Origin: Lactonifactor sp050944855
Lineage (GTDB): Bacteria > Bacillota > Clostridia > Lachnospirales > Lachnospiraceae
Direction of reading: 5' to 3'
Length of the DNA stretch: 64,000 nt
Assembly (NCBI GenBank): GCA_050944855.1
Contig: JBMNRU010000014.1
Location: 5,170 to 69,169 of the forward strand
Notes under the pieces: generated by a model
Told to the model about the DNA's origin: nothing
The model's database searches: none
What the model saw: only the letters and a program-made list of their open reading frames with translations
Translations under genes and position numbers: made by a program
Shown: positions 42,101 through 45,800 of the stretch, in pieces
Layout of the letters: every line of letters begins with the position of its first letter
How positions within the stretch are numbered: the first letter of the stretch is position 1

Positions 42101-42267
42101 TTAATCGTACCCTGAGGCTCTGACAGCTCTCCGGCTGCCTGGACCATTTCCATGCCGACCTCCAGCAGCGTACTTCCTCCATCCTGAAAAATCATCAGCA
42201 TTATAATTATGATACTAATGATCCTCTTCCAGTATGGCATTTTATTATGCTTCCTTCCCTTATTCAT
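15160..42267 (-). CDS. Giant secreted surface protein, 9035 residues, SdrD_B/Cna_B-type repeats, sortase-like C-terminus
   Basis: One uninterrupted reading frame of 27.1 kb. Start supported by AGGAGGAGAAAGG. N-terminal signal peptide (basic MNKGRKHNK, hydrophobic IISIIIIMLMIF, likely cleavage near VQAA-GELSE, residue about 45). The body is beta-rich with many related modules. Several show the DUF11-like GDRIxYxIxxxN pattern (MPGDRINYYVTAINQ near 4510, YGDRIWFSITVHN near 6300, RPGDRIVIEYLM near 7160). Five SdrD_B/Cna_B-like domains lie near 7560, 7790, 7980, 8200 and 8700 (for example YIGDYVWLDANNDGIQNE). A long coiled coil (about 8330-8550) interrupts the fourth; a shorter helical insert lies near 3075-3135. 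C-terminus: Pro/Glu repeat, VRTGDPNN (about 9001, variant sorting signal), membrane helix, RRKKKDKEQ tail. Probably an adhesin or wall-spanning fibre; function not known. Confidence 0.9.
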   Translation of the reverse strand: MNKGRKHNKMPYWKRIISIIIIMLMIFQDGGSTLLEVGMEMVQAAGELSEPQGTIKGMGGSGSGPTLEEGTYSISRKGAVQAYVGLQFPGGFSYGEAAVHILLPYFYMDSYGQVYSSETIQEGTTDKLLGGVEMQMDLAETWSLYTPTGNEKNPDENGLTNLWPSKQDQNPSESGWYRGEVAVENTTQLLNAMMEPSFLANFRVWLNPGCNLPEGYTASIYTWAHYGQKGGSTEAQPIPNDTGHIAGTRYDTNVGLMKLMYTNLNWDVSLRAVEDSADNFVLGWQKHNYAAYDLIVSNDSDVVDENGEITDPVPDTTTFSDMSLMLTFPEEGNDAFTSIRQLCKFYAEDGDASKPVLNPDYTKQSIADIPQGQLYTGIWGANRLENFEDSLISYDKIGGVVIYDVTEMSDAELKAAKTPDELNITKQYAYSLSAETTFAFDVFETLYPQHMEGRTQEDGSVCHSQRKFRIYVPYVDAFSYSEDALQAQVSLNGTVYYGDTSGGQAGGTVDRKDKYRWPKYDRTTTYFRISDNTPSGEKDVQTAPAYVGRELTFSLSKVQCLSVEENPLTTPIYRPHIIDSLPAEFDLQELRYVVPVTERYDADGKEVGGMDQWLGGKDRLQGLGVPRREDEPDAMIAPFQYMVGDTWKAFPEAGEPTQEMVNGQMCWVWTVKTERSLKKIVNGKVSDENIDGFTGNIRVNYRDVLSPGDTCPGWIQVVGLPRKTMKKMTNTAEFAFYEVTYNVRDKQPEGLSDLYGFYDTRRISQDDSAEKDILPSKVSANMESHVVVRGKDRTSDEVLITPVGLQNGSYKGTLINELNGHSYNTSIDVKVPREWGTTALPDGSTSAPMETGFISARLHFTKAMLDAGVLDSLVLTGLSEDSSEEATVSYTGEQLSGQEPCGDFTWNADGSLDLVFYSVDEDNNRILTALGTRLGTLTSFKLSYKNVKGKDELEAGTPAKNQAEQYFELFGTCNTLTERKIEMLCKTEGWSQFDDYLTEEDKYQNEDNDAGLLFQMSHPTLDMFLQYDKDGSTHTSSAYGSSDSRLAVPYDVPYRYGVYMGNRSTSIMEEGTIDLDIPFTAKNDSDTVNLRKGHCGFVFEHLDFDLSFVQEYDPNASEAENETRTQLVSFAIFDADSSDPDTPDKVFSYDELKPFMSSSKILTFTKDDLKAYGVENLSHIRMEVKNLPEDMTAPRATEDEIGDAKTEDTRALFMIYGQANVFEKNLPLKGIFEASASQGTLITKVTKTATKYAVDPEPRVDLNAYQATDGSLPENTGLWTLIPESEAGYTSYDQYGTAHWNPYYYQYRDKTGGRASRTYDIATVYPGESYFIRHDLYTASESRLAGAILQMNIKARIDTDKHNRPDGYLVSGVRISEGHEAYTGGIKQLIVEGYTQADPANKTKVTIDLKDIISRDVAGYGTIIDPATWTNQKIVAPTSIEIEFNDFQGSVPKGSVYVDLFGKTTTDGDFRATAEFRTTALRPERTNHTSIGNGSQLRLENHPYGCHGDQHILRVVSSNSPWIYADASYEADQPDPADPTAGINGDRALMGISQHAASIRVPFNRHVKEFHYYVGSSLHDNQIMMESDLSIELPVEHTDSGEKGFIFEELFVPKEQLDKCKEIYQIEFVGAADKADGSADNTVVYYRRISGDITGDPEQEISHFITDDGLRITQEDIEKISEDIGAVASIRLYFTNINKDTGGCTNPDGCYYHSSDVNYKERGLKVIVKGQTNIYTEDVLYSGQEYLTSTAVFGRSEHWNFESNQEVPRINHAPVSASMMVVRPHPYVEVQSVFEDITVSGNGNSASSSVNSNDIADVPLGEVYRYESHPENYDRYQHSFKFTYGDRIRNGRSGTGYNQSSESYSDLIGPVLHGDFPLNQENKGFVATEVILDPTMFDYGEGASLTLYSSDFAKDAAGNVISGSSIVLSEEDLKLYAAGTDHNIVLKDLVAAEMPANTEFVLGAFDLEYSVYYGSTKTLTNGNNQNFITFKGDLSTYNETSQVPQLLTATAEFKTAPYDPEDEDLPDNQRRTESWGHHASFRPQKAAPKVIVQSKGTVGSDSGYLSRYNYYDYNTNNFNFPIQGDGLTVDGGIRETSRDAEGSYYQVQLYNNGPTRMYNGVMKVEIPLSENVPYMDESGNVVRDIVGYDATRFVSNANFVGNATRNGKLGIEKITIADFRTEEEQLNNTLPRTFVIERINDTDNYEVFLLDENGQKTVLQASVTADYFIKNGVLDLTKEQWYGTQTAPIPGGIQHPAEFNVELSAYNAKIENQSKLGWIQVHGIPTGRYYTKTIDADTGDENYSSSSALTVRASFNELYETKQDGSFSTSISAAEAKLRIETSKPQVDVQPYNGRSLGSLNGTIETDMQANGAYFDVLLRNMSYSKMEEAELTAELPFGLAPPLEQEDGTVVRGDTGFFLNQIEIPSMNYTEEILSIEIEEYGTGKTVSIPVKYGEEGCCVQFKDVTDPITGKVKHVADKVVVTKSMWNSEALGDKSIERPKTVRIRVKNQDGGTSSIMTRVRFYGTPAGYLYNEIKNEDGSTSWEKIDTLTLQATWKDETELENQKYDPDTSYDFAIVKNQASMRLVPSAPTTDLYSKKENRPDPSQPESTDNPGADYDGELKTLTASYDSVTPIVPAPDPMPAGGNSSRGISYRAYLGNNSNSAMSAPRYTITFPMNTETTPTNVEDEQWRGFDLTGIRFDENLIGNHKFVGYKDSANFLRAEKLENGNYNVILDETDPVTGESNHLPAVEKTEAEVLEMAASNAWEEAYNDGLADIKAIRITDLTKKDENGDPFVYEIPKKYLDQLNEEKQNESGALLTEESWRGYVPHPWKVEIEFSRFSSDVRDKADMGILDFFGEITRYADSDTRQDIWNAGQINNSLPAQDSFIDYVAGTDIQIDPLTTAEQNARFSSACFIIKDPRPAQMAELGYYNRPIYTGNSGGVGNTLSNYGWNGSSGYRAGNTDIYNTYGTYGGSISQNTKWTYVPYAREYQSIYRLTNDSISRMQDFHFILKPEMSGADDGDEAHRGIHVMDMVIRKELFDQAQIDTIIFRDKDDPENTYVQVTRDHSALEEEETEQRQKTVDEWNTKAAEMRTRAEELLATGDEADAIEAAALEKEAFRLEDAALKGAENKEIYENDSYTVCVFKNGTQTATGTITRETGDNRNPGTLAEGLYQLKTGDLLISRDWIVESAGIQNVGEVTLEGRNFKPNRTEETMNTSVAGTIPDSQSIVFIGISDKPMDQTAYTDGEFRGFLYHHTYAQVVSEEEKDENVTVGIERQDNDRSFISVPRLFFDTTLSAALIDSGNTSRRFDNETVSDDPARTGMYYAGSGYTNDYHENTNLEAGYKAMAAYTVDMRQWWHEAQSAVVNGQTAAPSDGCYDDLLIGNGTILQDYNASANVDMKLEVDADRFDSYYLKLRPALKPFLNYVTIHYTDGSTATINKSDWRGNALNYHKAASVGPDQAALTNGVSAGIETANNHDGRGGVAHKYTSYSETNVAYEDENDWFRINLVSAKPTFDNANPVLPAYNPQLLTETTATSNHYYKSPSVSVDSGKIDYVVLNLSINTKASDGTVENLGRVIAADEGNWYREPFDPEMHDAPVTPWADTDQGNQNTRHSIELAGRLIRSGSQSARVSTTIQIGNQFGTVDSQGNPAKEAANVRPQDDVTVVRTDSGSPQKTKSDWSYNEWYYYYNAHTHCSAYTCWTEYDMHLRASHAGHLYEDVSVTVYPPDPRSDKGLGASQGYQMYAPAGGDISTDFVRADSGRTFYDNGNVPVYGGLRAYTLGVNQMTNTVSDAYYGAYNHEWNGKVSHVDRVDLTDTLPAITREDGWHKGFFSRYIEVAAKMEPYVSQIVVTIQDKDGTQREVVLPRSEFYNETLDENMAGKVLFRYETNDASKGIIGETDLDGYPVDLETSNGQLSDADTSIAENNQGMDPDKSNVVMLKKDEYPVKIVMTALNLPGHADETTEYIGVEPRANYDNNTNPDFYCFGNVDDVLADIYVHDSVPLFRGDRFSVLDGTAAKDRYNRSSATTTYNTTEQLGYTPSIGGRWGDTYDGYGNLTGIHSAANAYWWARRAAPTAQIHVDTIPAQSNPEKGTYDYEADNLTPEEIEFRLWAENTTVKSIRGEGEDAVGHDASGVYYDQLSYHNVMPEGFRTRELLIPIQFVDLIKDEAGTLDSLHRFGITSFVLHLATKADQKDASGTLYDYDLKKEILDYILGDTETERNAAKAKWDKYVTLADENGDQAASKDKAMYYRIDILQMFDDGELDSVDQGDGSYGPVLNVKVKDQTYLQKSIQSLDFKLEVRTPWLIETEKNKERYFAPNEYGTATLTGERGGDRLNEEFTNEDGTTDLTKLPADLRFSGIFVDRLYDTKTGKENTDWDYTSTPTVETDPLALCKYIYDNAALNLHTAGVNGIDYYRTDRNIDISGQERLSFYNRASKIDLAVNRQPYLLDENETVATDLTASYQDDGKNHVPMAEDYNEKNSDPDPTNDPESITDLTRLMPGDRINYYVTAINQKDTLRENAELHNPVIRFDAPEGTRIARWVYMPDWLPMGQNEEIDKYGNVVLDSDGNPVMTDMATDASLSDFTVYDPDSLESDGSYTIVPENTELTDLYTGQERPHLTTFFSLLKGASAADAEEKAVRSLVFQLNGTLKINKGFRLLIVLEAESAPEDGNIVPDLAGDTVEDALVYAGAQLNHGHYPYYFTDTPLISQVGNSENYMSTADNYTEKAFDRKLTPTSPAVQEQIRINGSGTVSYLRCKPTDTTAAREDLDGYELKPTEAVIRSGGKKMYGPTVPPNIRIEAKDPVDTSPTIITVGEPTNPALNDAGKLINTDGTFRNDTKHTSTRITAMVDFISGNIKSNNSLINQKDKDILSLQGFFLNELPVIKYTDGAGNEKEAVRLVQLRQDLNADGTVRADWSDDAYDPADRDKIREHQDGWTLVHPDGTYQAEDGTYKKVDPRDVARIKWEYSGLNSSDPESGDGYVYLDPVEMQGISAWQNIDEAHDPSYYSYNYHVTVREELAHDHEPILDETDPNDPNEEIDDTDYYVIGNIARQIVYRRMVVADFKSEAFAPDSLYTDENGRTTIAEGAKTLASYRPQDTWYNKVSLSVGDMETKQATASASIKNPTDEGDLLVTSPVSTESTDINDTLGAGHLYQPTIIDKVPIQYVDVPDSMLPQGGKDAVTETPTEISLPDDVIINWYDENGELKDPEDCISPTVTVYRTTQEDIGGMQSYPSTYNDRGVLSPVDTSQSPASDAEYFVYTYTFRNDEHTAALSRKERIEILYPTTAHQSNLPMATFKDGESQGDNIYMPGYQQYGTYPTTRAVNQPMDMDNLIHDVGVTGLRFGYQEAVHLNEEGQWVPILEEDGSVRSYVDDQKIDRAEFLNNSTTQIPGTSNSSKRKNGLFFDDDCQTGAVQKVLVTTPASQGADKTSVREFLYNDVAHPTVSGHSTPVDYYQLLIRGRTWNIKEDLSLDVETYDDDFQLSEEGKKENILWSENNLHLQKAWLEGTTQFLADPNESTQEKADFYFNGDINGGNKYTAVDGYKKTAKLQYGDMFISRLTAQNYGDWDLDGVVFTYVFPKGTMPVLGEDNELDMSKVQVTFGNGEIVDPADYEAVILQRPTDESYDDGKPNHLAAYNAFDPYLAETYYKDDAYKTYTRDADEYPWVVEIQVKDSLSRFWNNNEAEAATQDHYRMDVDLTGLVYSQNENEAYFDTLYVTPYTSETAREEAVWNEDYYQIYDYGIQKTADYRFNGLVNGFYRYCDTFTNGDTYTNPKEEVPLTVTEAAAYKQNVSTNGDDSKLNNRTFARSGNIAKLSEPVLRHWSETLKEDVDGTTYNPSSETKFNEFYQELETPFTINMYAENQFVWENIRSDTAGAALHYWDAASNTRLSYPDLAYGSNDYYYRSFVPDLNDYGGRGKYVIPVLSNLLPEGIVPLDENGDPYSKDGKNNNGRQSLDYEMTVRNVSTLQSGEPANAVVEQDDYFLKSQYDTEVEYIEELHRYMVRLVPKASINPHNYEDMQSVLHAPRLDFNDNLSVQFKVMAVSMPEYDTEDGLNTDYLERWQQDRSFISSKVPSFKYYTDTRDDAERGLEESGFAKNPFDVGTDSIRYYMSGIYCGERYCGRYHEVPDTRLDSTGINGRIKEYTKDEKTVEFIGRMERHDESDNQNFEDYQDRTALEYGYALLDIDGNGVVDQNSNGTQITDTFLSNTLYIYTKNPRISLEKELALDKKSAGIGENDGSPDYQGRELPESEVIDPEGNRSHSDYEENPDERTFLDNPVSYGDRIWFSITVHNTPSASANDMVYENTDREIAQVPGWDSSYYNLVNWDSSRNYDAQMALRSQKMSESGHVAHGAFVFSDYLPEILAYDRVIALEVYEEDGTTRLLSREEAEAEGWTILDNSPVPKNNGTMDNEKFVSITVIPPGSGDSFNGNTEQNTYNSVAHGERPDGWLGSGAKFKLKIRARVSDIPMENGSYEEFFQDGETLQTYFNKVLINLDQLDGNFAGLIQENTDYLTAYNQVAEEYNKKVEEGKDEDTVIVTKLRLLPLSGSTAGNTYLDDQYKDSVKYYSGYDKDGKKLVEVSDSDDSKPFFFHDGDGSSAGDVSEDYLLETLRENRASLNQKADEGQCGSERYAYDTSYGFKMAAPPESILRVDTNRTVRPSIGGPIEPVYRGEDFINMYLGEARFLSGNVNALYVVNDLPLYAAQSPRNSNTDVTIESGTKIVNTVESISTGVWLIPDTVVDPYGEDNADYVKNLGDHLKISVYYTSRERTKDQRLKITKIDDLDAEYADGTRVWKKLGSAPYQIRTTDPMTGEETITRPNTELMIEDLFPAGTPDSVITKEKEDINQVMWMVTTDDPMNYPIPAGFRVDVDADPDLEGQQYLSDIKDPNLDYDNLSLSEQKAQQRKGQNPLHMDEFKDGSDEIKDTANSVRNNAMHIQMKTNSRSANVTYTADFADMYGAYGDNQIVHLWEDARAGMGLTSENAILELAITSQYLRYNPRTSTNPNAYYAWNDSIAVNANSNLLKYTVTLDNMKQEDIENPYQLADVLTDPEIIMEIPQTLYYSKDTTLFQYKPNEEIVDSHVMSGNYQTTQAYGNDQPLYWTYKVVSKDGGAPDPGTVLEGPVEAIFDGNRIRFKFAGKLRPGDRIVIEYLMRTDIKDADASDSHKITNAYGTGLTGTLDPHQRMDMESVTYSMIVDNNDFDRDSSTSDRMITVISTPVGYSVPNSFRGLKSVRSLLSDTVPGVSAPIPLLEGETYYYRNMITNETEASTASLTYPMMFDILPNVGDTIITTIENGKGRDRGSQYSPWIIPESMELVVDVKEEDGSRRDVPIEEYMTSQKYLTENDLTLEQAQRRAAYTIWVGPVVKQEDGSIEPGRFFGDTFDVSTRTSPGFYAQVARSVMNGAGYQPPLSVSSEKFDITKNNIKLEELLAMKDTDPERYNRISRNLRQFWLSFDQPDVKLDNNLLLTLRYQMETPLNLPVFAGQQSANSDLVKNQISSYRAVNSFARTYEMRNLAGNDPGTQNASEAEVTVFVNAPAGRGYIGDYVWLDANNDGIQNEVTYEIPDYDGKNLLNRPLPKRKRVMDPEGNISYEPDWGTDADGNLLPDPGINGVKVELMSPNGKYYMNQDGQAVNPVPRSDGTYTVLDPNTGEPAVEGSTGYAVAPSQYGPVSCVTRSDYYGNQGYYILPDLQPGEYTLRFTMPEEYNHYGLTTQELGVQKVPMATYTPENSGGSFSSLTFQTKTTVKVEAVETEGEAWVRYDQDSTSYDVGIGLPVRYGGYAWVDSLDAPDEDPTLYADTNYDGIYQTVLNPEYEGDVKEKPLAGVTINVYEADKDGSMILKNGLPVLATDMHGEPMTTVTDADGKYVFNYINPTKYYIVKPETPTDPVTGEQYKPTSYCYSNEPEIDSFYNNLDMDSRQIKAFKPDMANQIPVTDPDTGHVLYYEENMTLDMGFISALKVFLGGIVWDDMSASPQSNQANLNNLHESNEERGIGNVRIELYPYAWVPDGEDDKVGEWKPIMQNSGGGWEFAPESTDGTHPGMRYQYTNAKSGQYLFSIPSSIQQNDQSYLTGYRIYVPELLAGYTLTEFHGDKMNPPADFDVDKVDSNLAEDGWMYHRDRNEIHDHAVFKDFDPTVFEQETLYILCKKTDETSGSNIIGGYDISDLRSESYVDAGLVPYAKSKIDGIVWNDLEKINGRYTYDGLYDEEKDEGVADVIVTLQYRIGDLDEKEDIDPEMTLPLTDEEKKSVIAPDGKYVSLFMYNPDHYTLPTLDDLAAAGIDTDGKQMEDFYIDDGIYILPKTEEMEAYFYQEVENQKNNTNSYEEEKLRLETEIADLSVDRDVAYDAYEAKGREIQGVQDTIEGLIAQRTVMSGELGVLRNEYDDISYNLSVASGQVTVLENEAAQLESELSDLTQILDDLKNSSDASEEDIRQAQDAVDAKQTELDGKTTELEAKRQEVTDLRKDQREANTAVANKQREMADLDSQITGHQNTISGLQQEQGILYQNYLDIRYQIETRENRIRELEIQINTFAFSPASYRTGSDGHYSFGDVPILDKTKRPTQTEPYQYRLMIEKELWHGDFTYRDVNDNTKDETDSDAGWLTGEGYEASLQKYGKDRKEIGITDSFRMAVELEKPDNIYDGNYKVYQSKNPERDGGTWVRNKFIGLLTFKNEAEIGDRVWEDTNRNGVQERGENGLSGAEVVLYRYNPNAEYETYTYELSENTEPDVEITLDNYLETPVSDIVITGKEVRKGLWERVPDMKAITDSEGNYQFKVPVIGTDEETGEMMVYRYRAEIRQPGTKVNYWTEFTKELSDETNQDFCPSNLFIDARVGVLEQYAEGEIQIGDVLTGVPGRYNIQMNMSEEESDEQELLKGASADTMENGIGDAVGMTTGNYRIALGREFEIFDGFEMVNEFIRYVHVHDDLTKDAGIYIIPEPEEPEPEKPKPEEPKPEPEESEISIVKDYYKQIKEKMQFVRTGDPNNLGLALILFVISGSVLMLIVWKRRKKKDKEQ

Positions 42268-42291
42268 ATACCTTTCTCCTCCTGTTGTTCC

Positions 42292-42439
42292 TACCCCATA
42301 ATTTTCTGTCTGTTAAAAACATTTTCCTTCTTTTATGTAATCATATTAATAAAACACGAAAAAGACATTACAACAGCAATGTCTATCTTTTTCATTTATA
42401 ATACAAAAAAGCAAGATATACCCACAATTTTCTGTCCGT
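42292..42439 (-). promoter_or_regulatory. Two direct repeats in the giant-gene leader
   Basis: A 22-base motif (minus strand ACAGACAGAAAATTATGGGG) at 42292-42313 recurs with few changes (ACGGACAGAAAATTGTGGG) at 42419-42439. The two copies bracket a terminator-like hairpin and lie in the same orientation upstream of the giant gene. They may be binding sites for a regulator or a local duplication. Confidence 0.4.
42359..42383 (-). terminator. Terminator-like hairpin in the giant-gene leader
   Basis: Minus-strand GACATT (plus 42378-42383) pairs with AATGTC (42364-42369) and is followed by TTTTTCG. It is about 90 bases before the giant gene's start and far downstream of the pyruvate oxidoreductase terminator. 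It may attenuate the giant gene or end a short leader RNA. Confidence 0.5.
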
Positions 42440-42775
42440 ATACCTTACCTGATCTTTCCATAATAAAATTGTTTTATAATCCCCAAAAACAGACTCCGTT
42501 TGTCTGCCCAAGTATTGCTTTGAAACATATCCCCTCACTCCAATTTGCAAGCAACTTGAATTTTTATCCCTTTATTGATTCTATTCTACACCCCCCTCCA
42601 CACATAATCAACAAAAAAATGGCATTTTTACTATTCTTTTTCATGATAATCACAAATTTTGATTCATAATTGCCATTCACCACTCGCCGAATAGGCAAAC
42701 ATACTCTTCTCGCTAACGCTCCTTATATTGTCTGCAGGACATGCCGCCGGCATCTCCTTTCGGATACTTGGCAAC
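42440..42775. other. AT-rich intergenic region with no recognisable gene
   Basis: About 340 bases between the oxidoreductase terminator and the giant-gene leader. No convincing coding sequence: the apparent frames lack ribosome-binding sites. The part at 42661-42765 is less AT-rich and contains short C/G-rich repeats (CACTCGCCGAATAGGC, GCCGCCGGC) that look like a dispersed intergenic repeat, which one window cannot prove. Confidence 0.35.
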
Positions 42776-42806
42776 AACAAAAAGCCCCACCTTTAAGGTG
42801 GGGCTC
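42776..42806 (-). terminator. Terminator of the pyruvate:ferredoxin oxidoreductase gene
   Basis: Near-perfect hairpin AGCCCCACC / GGTGGGGCT with loop TTTAA at 42784-42806. On the minus strand it is followed by TTTTTGTTGTTG. Confidence 0.9.
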
Positions 42807-42823
42807 CATTTGATTGGAATTCC

Positions 42824-45800
42824 TTATTCTTCAGAAGAATACAGATTTACTAATTTTTCCAGATGTTTACGTCTGGCTTTTGCCTGATCTTCAGATTCAG
42901 CAAACAGTTTTGCTGCCTTTTCCGGATTTGCACGTTTCAGAGAATTGTAACGAACTTCTCCGTCAAGGAATGTCTGATAATCTTCTGTAGCAGGTTTGCT
43001 GTCTAAGATGAATGCATCTTTTCCTTCTGCTTTCAGAGCTGGATTGTAGCGGAAGCAATGCCAGTATCCGGACTTAACTGCCAGTTCTTCTTCTGTCTGT
43101 GCTTTGCTCATACCTTTCTTAATACCATGATTGATACATGGAGCATAAGCAATGATCAGAGATGGTCCCGGATAAGCTTCTGCTTCAGCAATTGCCTTTA
43201 CTGTCTGGTTAAAGTCAGCACCCATAGCGATATGAGCTACGTAAACATAGCCATAAGTCATAGCAATGCCTGCCAGATCTTTCTTGCTCACTTCTTTACC
43301 GCCGGCTGCAAACTGTGCGATCGCACCTGTTGGTGTAGATTTAGAAGCCTGTCCGCCTGTATTGGAGTAAACTTCGGTATCAAATACCATAACATTGATG
43401 TCTTTACCACTTGCTAAGATATGGTCAACACCGCCGAATCCGATATCATAAGCCCATCCGTCTCCGCCGAATACCCACTGGGATTTCTTAGCCAGGAAGT
43501 CTTTCTGAGCCAGGATTTCCTGAGCTTTTTCACAACCGCAAGCTTCCAGTGCAGCTACTAACTGATCGGTAGCACTTCCATTTGTAGCACCTACAGTATA
43601 GGTATCTAACCAAGCCTGTCCGGCTTCTTTTACTGCTTCAGGAGCTTCACCAGTTACTAATGCTTCTACTTTTTCTTTTAATCCGTCACGAATTGCGTTC
43701 TGAGCCAACAGCATACCATAACCGAACTCAGCAGCATCTTCAAATAAGGAGTTAGACCATGCAGGGCCATGTCCTTTCTGGTTCATCGTATATGGTGTGG
43801 ATGGTGCAGAGTTACCCCAGATAGAAGAACAACCTGTTGCATTCGCAATGTACATTCTGTCACCAAACAGCTGTGTGATCAGTTTTGCATATGGTGTTTC
43901 ACCACAACCGGCACAAGCTCCGGAGAACTCCAGCAGAGGCTGTTTGAACTGGCTGCCTTTTACTGTATTTTCTTTAAATTTAGCGATTACATCTGTTTTC
44001 TCCGGTAATGTAACTGCATAGTCAAAGTACTTCTGTTCGCCGGCATTTGCTTCCATGTTTTCCATAGCCAGAGCTTTTGCACCCTTCTTGCCAGGACAAA
44101 CGTTAGCACAAGAACCACATCCTGTACAGTCATAAGCAGAGATAGCCATAGTGAACTTGTAATCTGCCATACCTGTCAATGGTAAGGTCTTAAGTCCTTC
44201 CGGAGCTGCTGCTACTTCTTCCTCTGTCATAGCGATCGGACGGATAACAGCATGAGGACATACATAAGCACATCTGTTACACTGGATACAGTTTTCCGGA
44301 TTCCATACAGGGATATCTACAGCAATACCACGTTTTTCATGAGCAGCTGTACCGGATGGAGTCGTACCATCTACATAATCTTTAAATGCAGATACTGGTA
44401 AATTGTTACCTTCCTGTGCATTTACTTTGCTCTGTACGTTGTTAACGAAATCATTTACTGCCTGGTTGCTTCCATTTGCATGGGTCAGAGCCAGACCTTC
44501 ATCTGCTGCATTTTTCCAGCTTTCCGGAACTTCTACTTCCTTCACCTGTCTTGCACCAGCGTCGATAGCATCATAGTTCATCTGAACGATGGCATCACCT
44601 TTTCTTCCGTAAGTAGCTTTTGCAGCAGCTTTCATCAAGTCAATTGCTGTCTCTTCCGGAATAATGTTAGCCAGTTTAAAGAATGCAGACTGTAATACAG
44701 TATTGATACGTCCGCCCAGACCGATTTCTTTACCGATCTTAATACCATCGATCACATAGAATTTAATATTGTGGTTAGCGATAAAGCTCTTAACCTGTCC
44801 TGGTAAATGTTTCTCAAGACCTTCCATATCCCATGGGCAGTTTAATAAGAAAGTACCGCCGTCTACTAATTCCTGAACCATGTTGTATTTGTCCACATAA
44901 GATGGGTTGTGGCAGGCAACAAAGTTAGCCTGATGGATCAGGTAAGTGGATTTGATCGGTTTCTTACCGAAACGCAGGTGAGACATAGTAACACCGCCGG
45001 ATTTCTTTGAGTCATAATCAAAGTAAGCCTGTGCATACATATCTGTGTTATCACCAATGATCTTGATAGAGTTCTTGTTGGCACCTACTGTACCGTCAGC
45101 ACCTAAGCCCCAGAACTTACAGTTGATGGTTCCTTCCGGAGTAGTAACCAGAGGAGCGCCGATTTCCAGAGACAGATTGGTAACATCATCAACGATACCC
45201 AGAGTAAATTTCTGTTTGTTTTCATTATGATATACAGCTACGATCTGTGCCGGTGTTGTATCCTTAGATGCTAAACCGTAACGGCCTGTGAATACAGGAA
45301 CTGCATCAAATTTAGAACCCTTCAATGCTGCAACAACATCCAGGTATAATGGCTCGCCTAAAGCACCTGGTTCTTTTGTTCTGTCAAGAACCGTAACTTT
45401 CTTAACAGTTTCCGGAATCGCTTCAATTAATGCTTCTGCAGAGAATGGTCTGTAGAGACGAACTTTTACAACACCAACCTTCTCTCCGGCTGCTACTAAG
45501 TAATCCAGTGTTTCTTCGATTGTATCACATACAGAACCCATGGCTACAATAACGTGCTCTGCATCTGCTGCACCGTAGTAGTTGAATAATTTATAATCTG
45601 TACCGATCTTTTCGTTCACTTTATTCATGTATTCCTGTACGATACCTGGTAATGCATCGTAATATGGGTTACATGCTTCTCTTGCCTGGAAGAAAATATC
45701 AGAGTTCTGAGCACAACCTCTCTGACATGGGTGATTTGGATTTAACGCATTCTTTCTGAATTCAGCAATGGCATCCATATCTACCATATCTTTCAGATCT

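Noticed and set aside
15160..42267. Dozens of open frames of 60-320 codons on the plus strand opposite the giant gene
   Set aside because: They lack consistent ribosome-binding sites, have shadow-type composition (Ile/Arg/Cys-rich) and lie opposite a long clearly coding frame.
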